Below are positions 44,823-52,805 of a stretch of DNA of 64,000 bases, piece by piece; position 1 is the first letter of the stretch; every line of letters starts with the position of its first letter. This stretch comes from Pseudonocardia ammonioxydans. GTDB taxonomy: Bacteria > Actinomycetota > Actinomycetes > Mycobacteriales > Pseudonocardiaceae. The stretch is from positions 62,001 through 126,000 of the forward strand of contig NZ_FOUY01000011.1 in NCBI RefSeq assembly GCF_900115005.1, given 5' to 3'. The position numbers and the translations under genes were made by a program. The notes under the pieces were generated by a model that worked only from the letters and a program-made list of their open reading frames with translations, searched no databases and was not told where the DNA came from.

Positions 44823-45308
44823 GTGGTTCAGGTCGTTGGTGAGCGGGTCCAGAAGGGCGACGCGATCGTCGACTACGAGGACAAGGTCTTCGAGGACATC
44901 CAGGCGGATGCCGGTGAGAAGGCCTACATCTTCATGCACACCGTGCCGTTCGAGGGATCGGTGGGTCTGGTCAACATGCTGACCGCGACCCGGGTCCGCC
45001 GGAAGGGTTTCGACACCAGCATCGTCATGTTCGGCCCGGCATCGCTGATGGTCTCCGCGTCCCGCGGATACCCGAAGGTCGGCGACGAGGCGTTCCCGGG
45101 CGCGCTCGGCTACAACAAGCAGCTGCAGACCTTCATGGACGAGGGCGGCAAGATCTACGCCTGCCGCTTCTCCGCCGCGGCGCTGTACGGCATGCGCGAG
45201 GTGGACATGATGGAGGGCGTCAAGCCGATCAACCCGCTGGACGTGCTCGACGCCCAGCTCACCGCCCGGCGCGAGGGCGCACTGGTCATGCAGACCTGGA
45301 CGGTCTGA
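44823..45308 (+). CDS. DsrE-like MSMEG_0572/Sll0783 family nitrogen-starvation protein
   Basis: A 161-residue protein with a DsrE-type Rossmann-like fold: AYIFMHTVPFEGSVGLVNMLTATRVRRKGFDTSIVMFGPASLMVSASRGYPKVGDEAFPG, then IYACRFSAAALYGMREVDMMEGVKPINPLDVLDAQL. This matches the Sll0783/MSMEG_0572 family, a hallmark of the nitrilase-linked Nit1C cluster that responds to nitrogen limitation. DsrE relatives carry sulfur on Cys; one Cys (YACRF) is placed plausibly for that. AAAGGAG precedes the GTG by seven bases. It is followed by two RNA hairpins and the nitrile hydratase genes. Confidence 0.85.
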   Translation: MVQVVGERVQKGDAIVDYEDKVFEDIQADAGEKAYIFMHTVPFEGSVGLVNMLTATRVRRKGFDTSIVMFGPASLMVSASRGYPKVGDEAFPGALGYNKQLQTFMDEGGKIYACRFSAAALYGMREVDMMEGVKPINPLDVLDAQLTARREGALVMQTWTV

Positions 45309-45324
45309 CCGGTCCCGGTCCGCC

Positions 45325-45377
45325 GCCGGGCGGGTGCCTGCGGGCGCCCGCCCGGCGCCGGTCGCGGCGCCGCGACC
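45325..45377 (+). other. two tandem RNA hairpins upstream of the nitrile hydratase genes
   Basis: Hairpin 1 pairs 45325-45338 with 45343-45356 (14 bp, one G-U pair, loop TGCG). Hairpin 2 is the 18-bp palindrome GGTCGCGGCGCCGCGACC (45360-45377), ending directly against the ribosome site AGGAGAGG. They could stabilise or insulate the downstream message or modulate translation of the beta subunit. Confidence 0.6.
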
Positions 45378-45396
45378 AGGAGAGGAGCGAACTGCG

Positions 45397-46065
45397 GTGG
45401 ACTCGATCGCCGACATGGGCGGTATGCAGGGTTTCGGACCGGTCCCGGCCCCGGAGGCGGACGAGCCGCCCTTCGCCGAGACGTGGGAGGGCCGTGCCTT
45501 CGCGCTGACGGTCCTGACGATGGGCCGGATCTCCGGGCAGAACCTGGACGCCTTCCGCCACGCGCTGGGGCGGTTGCATCCCCTGGACTACCTCAGCGAC
45601 GGCTACTACGGGCGGTGGCTCAACGCCGCCGAGCTGATGCTCACCGACAGCCGGATCCTCGCCCCCGGCGCGGTCGACGCCCGGGTGCGACGCAACCGGG
45701 GCGAGGACGTGACCGAACCGCCGCTGCCCGAACCGCGGCGTCCGGACTACGCGCCGACGGCGGCCGGTTCCTTGCGTGAGGTGGACGACCCGCCCCGGTT
45801 CGCCGCCGGCGACACCGTGCGCACGCGGGACCTGCACCCGACGGGCCCGACGAAGCTTCCGCTGTACCTGCGGCGCCGGACCGGGACGGTCGCCGCGCTG
45901 CGGCCCGCGCACGTCCTCCCCGACACCCACGCGGTGTTCGAGGGGGAGAACGCCCAGCACGTCTACACCGTGAGCTTCCGGTCCCGGGACCTGTGGGGGC
46001 CCGAGGCCGAGGACTTCACCCTGCACGCCGAGCTGTTCGAGAGCTATCTGGAGCCCGACTCATGA
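45397..46065 (+). CDS. nthB: nitrile hydratase beta subunit
   Basis: A 222-residue protein. [38 protein letters not shown] is the typical beta-subunit N-terminus, [33 protein letters not shown] the helical region, and [30 protein letters not shown] with [13 protein letters not shown] the C-terminal barrel that contacts the metal-bearing alpha subunit. Together they hydrate nitriles to amides. The GTG start gives the usual short lead to DMGGM. Order beta-alpha-accessory is that of Co-type enzymes. The stop overlaps the alpha start as ATGA. Confidence 0.9.
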   Translation: MDSIADMGGMQGFGPVPAPEADEPPFAETWEGRAFALTVLTMGRISGQNLDAFRHALGRLHPLDYLSDGYYGRWLNAAELMLTDSRILAPGAVDARVRRNRGEDVTEPPLPEPRRPDYAPTAAGSLREVDDPPRFAAGDTVRTRDLHPTGPTKLPLYLRRRTGTVAALRPAHVLPDTHAVFEGENAQHVYTVSFRSRDLWGPEAEDFTLHAELFESYLEPDS

Positions 46066-46652
46066 GTGGTCCGACGGACCGGATCCCGCCGGCGTTGCGC
46101 ACCGAGGCGCTCGAGCAGTTGCTCGTCGAGCGCGAGCTCGTGGACCCGGCCGTGATGGACAAGTTCATCGCCACCTACGAGCGCGACGTCGGTCCGATGA
46201 ACGGCGCGAAGGTCGTGGCGCGGGCCTGGACCGACCCCGCTTACCACGAGCGGCTCCTCGCGGACGGCACCGCGGCGATCAAGGAGATGGGCTTCGGCGG
46301 GCCCCAGGGCGAGCACATCGTGGTCCTGGAACAGGCCGCGGACGTCCACCACGTCGTGGTGTGCACCCTGTGCTCCTGCTACCCGTGGCCGGTGCTCGGG
46401 CTGCCGCCGAGCTGGTACAAGGACCCGGCCTACCGGTCGCGGGTGGTCCGCGAGCCCCGCGCGGTGCTGGCGGAGATGGGGCTCGACGTGCCCGCCGACC
46501 GCCGGATCGAGGTCTGGGACTCCAGTGCCGAGGTGCGGTACCTGATCCTGCCCCGGCGCCCGGCCGGCACCGAGGACTGGGACGCCGAGCGGCTGGCCGG
46601 CCTGGTCACCCGGGACGCGATGGTCGGAGTGGCCGAGGTGGGGGCGCCGTGA
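46062..46652 (+). CDS. nthA: nitrile hydratase alpha subunit, cobalt type
   Basis: A 196-residue metal subunit. Cys101-Thr-Leu-Cys104-Ser-Cys106 ([21 protein letters not shown]) is the metal claw; Thr at the second position is the mark of the non-corrin Co(III) form, in which two cysteines are oxidised to sulfenate and sulfinate. It hydrates a C-N triple bond; thiocyanate hydrolase is a close relative with the same claw. The beta and alpha chains are separate here and no third thiocyanate-hydrolase chain is evident. It lies in a cluster that otherwise goes with nitrilase. Confidence 0.93.
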   Translation: MSGPTDRIPPALRTEALEQLLVERELVDPAVMDKFIATYERDVGPMNGAKVVARAWTDPAYHERLLADGTAAIKEMGFGGPQGEHIVVLEQAADVHHVVVCTLCSCYPWPVLGLPPSWYKDPAYRSRVVREPRAVLAEMGLDVPADRRIEVWDSSAEVRYLILPRRPAGTEDWDAERLAGLVTRDAMVGVAEVGAP

Positions 46653-47050
46653 CCGGGACGTGTGGCACGCCGACGGCCGTGCTCGACGTCGAGGGGGCCG
46701 CGGCGCCGCCACGGGCGAACGGCGAGCTGGTCTTCGCCGAGCCGTGGGAGAGCCGCGCGTTCGGGATGGCGGTCTCGCTCTCGGAGCAGGGCGTGTTCGC
46801 CTGGGACACGTTCCGGGACCGGCTGGTGGCGCGGATCGCCGCCTGGGAGGCCGAGGCGGGGCCCGATGCCCCCGGCTTCCGCTACTACACCTGCTGGCTC
46901 GCCGCGCTCGAGGACGTGCTGGTGGCGTCGGGCCGGCTGGCCGCGGACGAGGTCGCCGCGCACTCGGCGGTGCTCGCCGCACGACCGGCGGGCCACGACC
47001 ACGGCGGCCACGGCCACGGCCACGGCCACGGCCACGGTCACGGGCACTGA
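46649..47050 (+). CDS. nitrile hydratase accessory/activator protein with His-rich tail
   Basis: A 133-residue protein resembling the N-terminal half of the beta subunit ([48 protein letters not shown]...[19 protein letters not shown]), as do the self-subunit-swapping chaperones of Co-type nitrile hydratases. The last ~18 residues alternate His and Gly and should bind Co or Ni ions, consistent with cobalt delivery to the alpha subunit. The GTG start overlaps the alpha stop as GTGA. A strong terminator follows. Confidence 0.85.
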   Translation: MTGTCGTPTAVLDVEGAAAPPRANGELVFAEPWESRAFGMAVSLSEQGVFAWDTFRDRLVARIAAWEAEAGPDAPGFRYYTCWLAALEDVLVASGRLAADEVAAHSAVLAARPAGHDHGGHGHGHGHGHGHGH

Positions 47051-47072
47051 CCGGTAGCCGGAGCGCGGAACC

Positions 47073-47106
47073 CGACGGCGGGCCCCGAAGCGGGGGCCCG
47101 CCGTCG
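47073..47106. terminator. bidirectional terminator hairpin
   Basis: CGACGGCGGGCCCC pairs perfectly with GGGGCCCGCCGTCG around a 6-nt loop. It separates the convergent nitrile-hydratase operon and glycosyltransferase operon. U-tracts are weak, as usual in high-GC actinobacteria. Confidence 0.75.
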
Positions 47107-47140
47107 TCGTATCGGTCGTCGTCGTCGTGGTCGGCGCCGA

Positions 47141-48310
47141 TCAGCGCCCCACCGGCACCGACCGCACCTGCTCGTAGACCGCCGCGTGGGCCTCGGCGCT
47201 GCGCTGCCAGGTGAACGCGGGCAGGGTGGCGCGGCCACCCCGCCGGAGCCGCTCGCGCAGCGCGGGGTCGGTCATCAGGGCGTGCATGGCGCCGGCGATG
47301 GCGGCCGGGTCCCCGACCGCGGGCAGCAGGGCGTTCGCCCCGTCCTGCAGGTACTCGTGAAAGACCGGCAGATCGGAGGCGATGACCGGCAGATCCGCCG
47401 CCATCGCCTCCAGCACCGCCAGCCCCCATCCCTCCTTGACCGAGGGGAACAGCAGCGCGTCCGCGCTGCGGTACCACCCGGCCAGGGTGTGGTCGTCGAG
47501 CGTGCCGAGCAGGACGACGTCCCGTCCGAGTTCCAGGCCCATGCCGGGCAGCGCGGCGAGCGCCTCCTCGCGGTAGGCAGCGTAGTCCTGGAAGGAGTGG
47601 CCACCGACGATCGCCAGCACCGGCGGCGGGGTGGGGGAGCCCGCCCGGTGCAGCCGGGCCAGGGCCTCGAACGCGTACCGGGTGCCCTTGCGCGGTTCCA
47701 CGCCGCCGACCGAGAGGAACACGAACCGGTCCTCGTCCGCGCCGAGGGATCGGCGCAGCTCGGCGCGCCGGTCCGCGGCGGCCGGGGGGAACCGTCCCGG
47801 ATCGACGCCGTTGGGCACGACGGTCGCGGGGACGCCGTACTCCTCGTGCAGGATGCGTTCCCACTGCCGGCTCACCACGAGCACCCGGTCCGGCTCGGTG
47901 ATCGCGGCCTTCTGGCACTCGATCAGGGCCGGGGTGGTGAAGTCGTCGACGTGGTGCACGGTCCGCACGACCGACACCGGTGCCCCGGCGTCGCGCACCC
48001 GGGCCGCGGCGCGGGCCGCGATGCAGTCCTGGGCGTGCAGGACGTCGAAGCGTCCCGCCAGGTCACCGAGTGCCGCGGTCAGCGCGTCGATCGAGGCGTG
48101 CACGCGGTCGGTGAGCGTGCCGGAGCGGTCCGGGGCCGGCAGCACGGTGTACGGCACGCTCGTCGGGCGGAACAGACCGGCCGCCGGGTCGCCCTGGGTG
48201 ACCAGGTGCACCGGGTGGCCTGCGGCGTGCAGCGCCTCGGCGAGCTGCAGCGTGTGCACCATGCCGCCGCGCGGCGAGGTGGAGTGGGTGACCAGCGCCA
48301 GGCCCGTCAC
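47141..48310 (-). CDS. glycosyltransferase family 4-type protein, MSMEG_0565 family
   Basis: A 389-residue GT-B glycosyltransferase. LALVTHSTSPRGGMVHTLQLAEALHAAGHPVHLVTQGD is the acceptor half; FVFLSVGGVEPRKGTRYAFEALARL and ALLFPSVKEGWGLAVLEAMAADLPVIASDLPVFHEYL (EX7E motif) the donor half. The HSTSPRGGMVHTLQLAEAL start is characteristic of the MSMEG_0565 proteins that co-occur with the nitrilase (Nit1C) cluster. The sugar and acceptor are unknown. The GTG overlaps the fdrA stop, making it the last gene of the carbamate-kinase/fdrA operon. Confidence 0.85.
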   Translation of the reverse strand: MTGLALVTHSTSPRGGMVHTLQLAEALHAAGHPVHLVTQGDPAAGLFRPTSVPYTVLPAPDRSGTLTDRVHASIDALTAALGDLAGRFDVLHAQDCIAARAAARVRDAGAPVSVVRTVHHVDDFTTPALIECQKAAITEPDRVLVVSRQWERILHEEYGVPATVVPNGVDPGRFPPAAADRRAELRRSLGADEDRFVFLSVGGVEPRKGTRYAFEALARLHRAGSPTPPPVLAIVGGHSFQDYAAYREEALAALPGMGLELGRDVVLLGTLDDHTLAGWYRSADALLFPSVKEGWGLAVLEAMAADLPVIASDLPVFHEYLQDGANALLPAVGDPAAIAGAMHALMTDPALRERLRRGGRATLPAFTWQRSAEAHAAVYEQVRSVPVGR

Positions 48311-49866
48311 AGCGGACGCTCCACGAGCTCCGGGGCCCGGGCGGCGATCGCCGCCGCGGCCAGCGCGGCGCGGGCCGCCGTCCGCGGGACGATGCACCCG
48401 GCCTCGGCGAACGCCGCCCGTTGGCGGTCGAGGCCCTGCGGGTCCTGCTCGGTGCCGAGCACGTAGACCACGATCCGTAGGCCGCCCCGGCCGATGATCT
48501 CGGCGCAGAGCGGGGCGAGCGCCGAGGCGGGGTCGGGGTGGGAACCGTGGCCGAGGACGACGTCGAGCAGTACGACCGCCACCCCGGGTTCCTCCCCGGT
48601 CTCGCGCAGGTGCTCGATCCGGGCCTCCGGGTCGATCATCGGGTGCGGGCGGCCCCGGGTGAACTCCTCCTCACCCAGATCGAGGCAGACGTGGGCGCCG
48701 GCCGGTGCGGGCAGCGCGTGGCGGTCGTCCAGCGGGGTGTTGGAGTGGACCGGACCCAGCTCCTGCTCGAGCAGGACGAGCGCCTCGTAGCAGAGGGTGC
48801 CGCCGGAGAACAGGCCACGCACCAGGCGCCGGTCCCCGGGAAGGTCGCGCACGGCCGCGGCGACCTCGTCGCGCAGGCCGGCCGTGCTGTCCGGGAGGGG
48901 GTGCCCGAGCCGGCGCAGCACCGCCGTCGTCCCACCCTCCAGCGTGGACGCCCGCTCGACGGTGGGCGGATCGTCGTCGTCGGCGGTCTTCTCGAGCCCG
49001 ATCAGCGCCGCGACCAGCGGGGTGTCCCCGGCCTCGGCCAGTACGGCACGGGCCACCGCGGGGTCCGGCGGCTTCGACACCAGCAGGATCGCGTCGGTGT
49101 CCGGGTCGGCGGCCAGCGACCGGACGGCGAGCCGGCCCATCGGCCCGCCCACGGCCGCGGTGAGGTCCCGCCCGCCGAGCCCGATGACGTGCCGCACCCC
49201 GATCCCGGCACGGTCCAGCAGGCTCGCGGCCTCCTGGGCCCCGGTGCCCGCCGCCGCCACCACGGCCACGGTGCCGGTGCGCGCGGCCGGGTCGCCGACG
49301 ACGTTGGCGAAGCCGAGACAGGTCCGGTCCAGCATCGCGGTACCGGCGCCCGGCCCCATGACCAGCAGGTTCTCCTCCAGCGCCCGCTGCTTGAGCGCGA
49401 CCTCGTCCTCGACGGGGACGTTGTCGCTGAACAGCAGGACGTGCAGGCCGTTCGCGAGTGCCTTGGTCGTCTCCAGCGCGGCGTAGTCGCCCGGCACCGA
49501 GACGACGGCGACCGTGCTCCCGGGCTGTCGCGCGAGGGCCTCGGCGAGCGTGCGCGGGTCGGCCTCCTCGCGGGTCCCGGGACCGTCGTCGCGGGCGGAG
49601 AACATCGCGGCGCGCCCCGCCTCCTCGGCGGCGGCCGCGGCGTCGTCGTCCTCGGCACGCACGGCCAGGACGAGGTCGCCGGCCCCGGCGCCGTCCCAGC
49701 CCGCCGGGTCGAACCCGTTCTCGGTGAGGGTGGCGAGGTTGGCCTCGGTGGCCATCGCGGCCGTGGCCCACTCGACCCCCGCGACCGCGCGCATGGCGCG
49801 GGTCCCGGACAGCTGGACGACCGAGTCCAGGTAGGTGTCGCGCAGCACCGTCACGGTGGTCGTCAT
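48307..49866 (-). CDS. fdrA: FdrA family acyl-CoA-synthetase-like carbamoyltransferase subunit
   Basis: A 519-residue protein of the FdrA family, built like the alpha/beta parts of succinyl-CoA synthetase: VLFSDNVPVEDEVALKQRALEENLLVMGPGAGTAML (~155), GTVAVVAAAGTGAQEAASLLDRAGIGVRHVIGLGGRDLTAAVGG (~198-240) and GLFSGGTLCYEALVLL (~347). With the DUF1116 and DUF2877 proteins it forms oxamate-carbamoyltransferase-type complexes that release carbamoyl phosphate by phosphorolysis. Those partners are encoded 6 kb away in the comA operon. It is coupled to carbamate kinase (ATGA) and to the glycosyltransferase gene. Confidence 0.92.
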   Translation of the reverse strand: MTTTVTVLRDTYLDSVVQLSGTRAMRAVAGVEWATAAMATEANLATLTENGFDPAGWDGAGAGDLVLAVRAEDDDAAAAAEEAGRAAMFSARDDGPGTREEADPRTLAEALARQPGSTVAVVSVPGDYAALETTKALANGLHVLLFSDNVPVEDEVALKQRALEENLLVMGPGAGTAMLDRTCLGFANVVGDPAARTGTVAVVAAAGTGAQEAASLLDRAGIGVRHVIGLGGRDLTAAVGGPMGRLAVRSLAADPDTDAILLVSKPPDPAVARAVLAEAGDTPLVAALIGLEKTADDDDPPTVERASTLEGGTTAVLRRLGHPLPDSTAGLRDEVAAAVRDLPGDRRLVRGLFSGGTLCYEALVLLEQELGPVHSNTPLDDRHALPAPAGAHVCLDLGEEEFTRGRPHPMIDPEARIEHLRETGEEPGVAVVLLDVVLGHGSHPDPASALAPLCAEIIGRGGLRIVVYVLGTEQDPQGLDRQRAAFAEAGCIVPRTAARAALAAAAIAARAPELVERPL

Positions 49867-50825
49867 CCTCGCGCCCCCACGATCCGGGTGCCGACGGTGT
49901 CGTCGGCACGGTCCTCCCCGCTGTCCAACGACGGTCCGGCACGTTCCGCGGTGGTGATCACCGCGGTGGTCCCGCCCTCGCGCAGGAACCGGATCGCGGC
50001 GCGGACCTTCGGTCCCATCGAGCCCTCGGGGAACTGGCCGTCCTCGAGGTGCTTGACGGCCTCGTCGACACTCATCTCGGTGATCGCCCGCTGGTCCGGG
50101 CGGCCGAAGTCGAGGTGCACCTTCTCGGTGTCGGTGACGAGCACCAGGGCCTCGGCGTTGACCGAGCTGGCGATCCGCTGCGCGGTGAGGTCCTTGTCGA
50201 TGACGGCGTCGATCCCCTCCAGCCCCGGGTCGCCCGCGATCACCGGGATCCCGCCGCCACCTCCGGCGACCACGATCATGTGCTGGTCGATCAGCGCCCG
50301 GATCGCGTCGATCTCGACGATGCCGACCGGCCGGGGCGACGCCACGACCCGGCGGTGGCCGCGGTCGCCGTCCCGGGCGACCACCCAGCCACGCCGGGCG
50401 GCGAGCTCACCGGCCTGCTCCTCGGTGAAGAACGGCCCGACCGGCTTGGTCGGCGTCGCGAACGCCGGGTCGTCCGGCTCGACGAGCACGTGCGTCACGA
50501 CGGAGACCACCCCGGTCAACCGGCCGCGTCCCTCGGTCAGCAGCGCGAGGGTGAGCAGGCTCCCGAGCTGTCCCTGCGACATCGCGCTGGTGGAGAACAG
50601 CGGTTGCGCCGGGACGATGCCGGCGGCCTCCTCCTGCTGGATCGCGAGGTTGCCCACCTGGGGGCCGTTCCCGTGTACCAGTACGACGTTCCACCCGGCA
50701 TCGCGGAGCCCGCAGACCGCGCGTGCCATCCGGCGTGCGTTCGCCGCCTGTTCGGCGTGCGTGCCCGACTCCTTGCTCCGTGTGATGGCGTTCCCGCCCA
50801 GTGCCACGACCGCAGTCTTGGGCAT
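49863..50825 (-). CDS. arcC: carbamate kinase
   Basis: A 320-residue amino-acid-kinase-fold enzyme: TAVVALGGNAI (~4-14), VLVHGNGPQVGNLAIQQE (~52-69), VVASPRPVGIVEIDAIRALID, VVAGGGGGIPVI (~205-216), VIDKDLTAQRIASSVNAEALVLVTDTEKV (~228-258) and PEGSMGPKVRAAIRFL. It converts carbamoyl phosphate plus ADP to ATP and carbamate, which falls apart to NH3 and CO2. No arginine deiminase is near; coupling to fdrA shows that the carbamoyl phosphate comes from an oxamate-carbamoyltransferase-type step. An upstream GTG start is possible. Confidence 0.93.
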   Translation of the reverse strand: MPKTAVVALGGNAITRSKESGTHAEQAANARRMARAVCGLRDAGWNVVLVHGNGPQVGNLAIQQEEAAGIVPAQPLFSTSAMSQGQLGSLLTLALLTEGRGRLTGVVSVVTHVLVEPDDPAFATPTKPVGPFFTEEQAGELAARRGWVVARDGDRGHRRVVASPRPVGIVEIDAIRALIDQHMIVVAGGGGGIPVIAGDPGLEGIDAVIDKDLTAQRIASSVNAEALVLVTDTEKVHLDFGRPDQRAITEMSVDEAVKHLEDGQFPEGSMGPKVRAAIRFLREGGTTAVITTAERAGPSLDSGEDRADDTVGTRIVGARG

Positions 50826-50883
50826 CAGCGCCCACCCCACTTTCCGACCGGCCCGATCGATTGACGTCTACGATCCGCCACGG

Positions 50884-50900
50884 CATCTACTATAGTGTAC
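50884..50900. promoter_or_regulatory. divergent promoter of carbamate kinase and radical SAM operons (regulon element C)
   Basis: CATCTACTATAGTGTAC contains the palindrome ACTATAGT, with -10-like hexamers on both strands. Its complement matches the comA/AIR-synthase promoter at 34478 in 16 of 17 bases and shares ATCTACTAT with the amidohydrolase promoter at 30911. Confidence 0.55.
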
Positions 50901-50929
50901 GAATCACGTGGCGGACATCAGCGACGTGA

Positions 50930-50961
50930 TCGGAAGGCGCACATGTCGGAAGGCGCACATG
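50930..50961 (+). repeat. 16-bp tandem duplication covering a ribosome site and start codon
   Basis: TCGGAAGGCGCACATG occurs twice in direct succession. Each copy contains AAGG and an ATG. The first ATG opens a 7-codon frame (MSEGAHG) that ends just past the second ATG; the second starts the long gene. The duplication may tune translation. Confidence 0.7.
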
Positions 50962-51627
50962 GATGAACTGACGACGATCCCGCCGTCGCCGCCCGTGCCT
51001 GCGGCGGACGGTGACGGGCACGCCGCCGTCCGCCGTCGCTGGCGCGCGGCAGGGGACCGCCTGTGGCTCGTCGCCCTGTCCGACGGCGAGGCCTACCAGC
51101 GGGCCGCCGGTGCGGTCGGGCGGCTGCTCGACCGGCTGCGCGCGCAGGCCCACTCGGTCGAGGACCTGCTGCGGGTGGAGCAGGACCCGGCCGGGCACCT
51201 CGCCGGGGACGACCTCCCGGCCGCACCCGGCCCGGACCTGCTCGCCGCGGCCTGCGCGATGCGGGCCGACGAGATCGACGCGGCGGACGGGGCCCGGCGA
51301 CGGCGCGCCGCGATCGGCGCGGCCCGCGACGCGGGCGCGACCTGGGTGACGCTCACGTCGACACCGACGCGGGTCGTCGAGATGCACCTCGGGACCGGGC
51401 GGGCCGTCGTCGCGACGTCGGACCTCTACGACCCCGACCGGCCCTACGTGGTCGGTGCGGCGCTGCTGGACGCCCGCACGGGGGACACGCTCGCCGGCAC
51501 GGACGAGGAACAGGCGTGCGCGACCCACGACGCGTGGGCCGCGGCACGGGCGGCACGCCGCAACGAGATCGAGCGTGCGGCCCCGGCACGCGACACCGCA
51601 GGACACGACCCGATGGAGGGCTCATGA
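50959..51627 (+). CDS. hypothetical protein of the Nit1C-like operon
   Basis: A 222-residue soluble protein I cannot place. It is mostly helical (WRAAGDRLWLVALSDGEAYQRAAGAVGRLLDRLRAQAHSVEDLLRVEQDPAGHL), then a small strand-rich part (ATWVTLTSTPTRVVEMHLGTGRAVVATSDLYDPDRPYVVGAALLDARTG). It leads the radical SAM/GNAT operon, with its stop overlapping the radical SAM start as ATGA. A GTG 17 codons upstream is an alternative start, close to the shared promoter. A partner or carrier protein for the radical SAM enzyme is conceivable. Confidence 0.6.
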   Translation: MDELTTIPPSPPVPAADGDGHAAVRRRWRAAGDRLWLVALSDGEAYQRAAGAVGRLLDRLRAQAHSVEDLLRVEQDPAGHLAGDDLPAAPGPDLLAAACAMRADEIDAADGARRRRAAIGAARDAGATWVTLTSTPTRVVEMHLGTGRAVVATSDLYDPDRPYVVGAALLDARTGDTLAGTDEEQACATHDAWAAARAARRNEIERAAPARDTAGHDPMEGS

Positions 51628-52805
51628 CGGCAGCACCCGGGACCCGCGACGCGCAGGACACCGCGGACGGCACCGCCGGCGGGACCGGCGATCTCGGTGA
51701 GCTGATCGCGGCACTGCAGAGCCACGGCGTGCGGGTCGAGACCACGGTCGAGTCGCGTACCGGCGGTGCCGGGCCCACCGACTCCGGGATGATCTGGCTC
51801 GAGGGCAGGCCGGTCACCGTGCCGACCGTGACCGACCCGCAGGCGCCGACCCCGTACGTGCTGCGCCCCGAGGACGGTGGCGGCAACGGGATCTACCGGG
51901 ACGGGCAGCGGCTCGCCGGGGTGTCCCGGTCGCTGCGGCCGCGCTTCTACGACCTCACCACCGCGGACGGCGTGCCGTACGAGAAGATCGCGCTGCTGCA
52001 CCTGGACTCGCTGGCCAGCACGGTGGTGCAGGCGTGCAACTACTGGAACACGTCCGACCAGTGCGGGTTCTGCGGGATCGGGCTCTCGCTCGACTCCGGG
52101 GCGACCATCGCGCGCAAGACGCCCGAGCAGCTCGCCGAGGTGGCGGTCGCCGCCCGCGACCTCGACGGCGTCGTGGACGTCACCCTCACCACCGGCAGCT
52201 CGAACGCCCCCGACCGCGGCGCGCGCTACGTCGCCCGCTGCGGGCGGGCGGTGAAGCAGGCCAGCGGGCTGCCGGTGGAGATCCAGTTCGAGCCGCCGCG
52301 GGACCTGAGCATCCTCGACGAGGTGTACGCGATGGACGGTGCCGACGCCGTCGGCATCCACATCGAGACCTTCGACCCGGACGTGCTGGCCCGGGTCGCG
52401 CCGGGCAAGTTCCGGACCGGCATCGAGACCTACTTCCGGACCTGGGAGCGGGCGGTCGAGCTCTGGGGCCGGGGCCGGGTCTCCACCTACGTCATCCTCG
52501 GGATGGGGGAGGACCCGGAGCTGATCGTCGAGGGGTGCCGGCGGGCCGTCGACATCGGGGTCTATCCGTTCGTGGTGCCGCTGCGGCCGGTGGCGGGGAG
52601 CCTGTTGCAGGACGCTCGGCCGCCGTCGAGCACCTACAGCTCCGGGGTCTACCGACAGGTGGCCGACTACATGACCGAGCAGGGGATGAGCGCCGACGAC
52701 GCCGTCGCCGGCTGCGCCCGCTGCCAGGCCTGCTCGGCGATCGACGCGGTGCAGCGCCAACCCACGATGCTGCAGATCGGCCCCCGACCGGCGAGCCTGT
52801 CGTGA
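51624..52805 (+). CDS. radical SAM protein, MSMEG_0568 family (Nit1C cluster)
   Basis: A 393-residue radical SAM enzyme. Cys near residues 136, 145 and 148 (ACNYWNTSDQCGFCGIGL, spacing CX8CX2C) would hold the [4Fe-4S] cluster, followed by VTLTTGSSNAPDRGARY and a TIM-barrel with PVEIQFEPP. A C-terminal GCARCQACSAID adds three Cys, perhaps an auxiliary cluster. MSMEG_0568-type proteins are constant members of the nitrilase cluster; the reaction is not known to me. ATGA and GTGA overlaps couple it to both neighbours. Confidence 0.87.
   Translation: MTAAPGTRDAQDTADGTAGGTGDLGELIAALQSHGVRVETTVESRTGGAGPTDSGMIWLEGRPVTVPTVTDPQAPTPYVLRPEDGGGNGIYRDGQRLAGVSRSLRPRFYDLTTADGVPYEKIALLHLDSLASTVVQACNYWNTSDQCGFCGIGLSLDSGATIARKTPEQLAEVAVAARDLDGVVDVTLTTGSSNAPDRGARYVARCGRAVKQASGLPVEIQFEPPRDLSILDEVYAMDGADAVGIHIETFDPDVLARVAPGKFRTGIETYFRTWERAVELWGRGRVSTYVILGMGEDPELIVEGCRRAVDIGVYPFVVPLRPVAGSLLQDARPPSSTYSSGVYRQVADYMTEQGMSADDAVAGCARCQACSAIDAVQRQPTMLQIGPRPASLS

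Noticed and set aside
45397..47050. Thiocyanate hydrolase instead of nitrile hydratase
   Set aside because: The metal claw is shared, but the chain sizes and the beta-alpha-activator order are those of Co-type nitrile hydratase, and no separate third catalytic-complex chain is present. Activity on thiocyanate esters remains open as a hypothesis.
49863..50825. Arginine deiminase pathway
   Set aside because: Carbamate kinase alone suggests it, but arginine deiminase and ornithine carbamoyltransferase are absent and the gene is coupled to fdrA.
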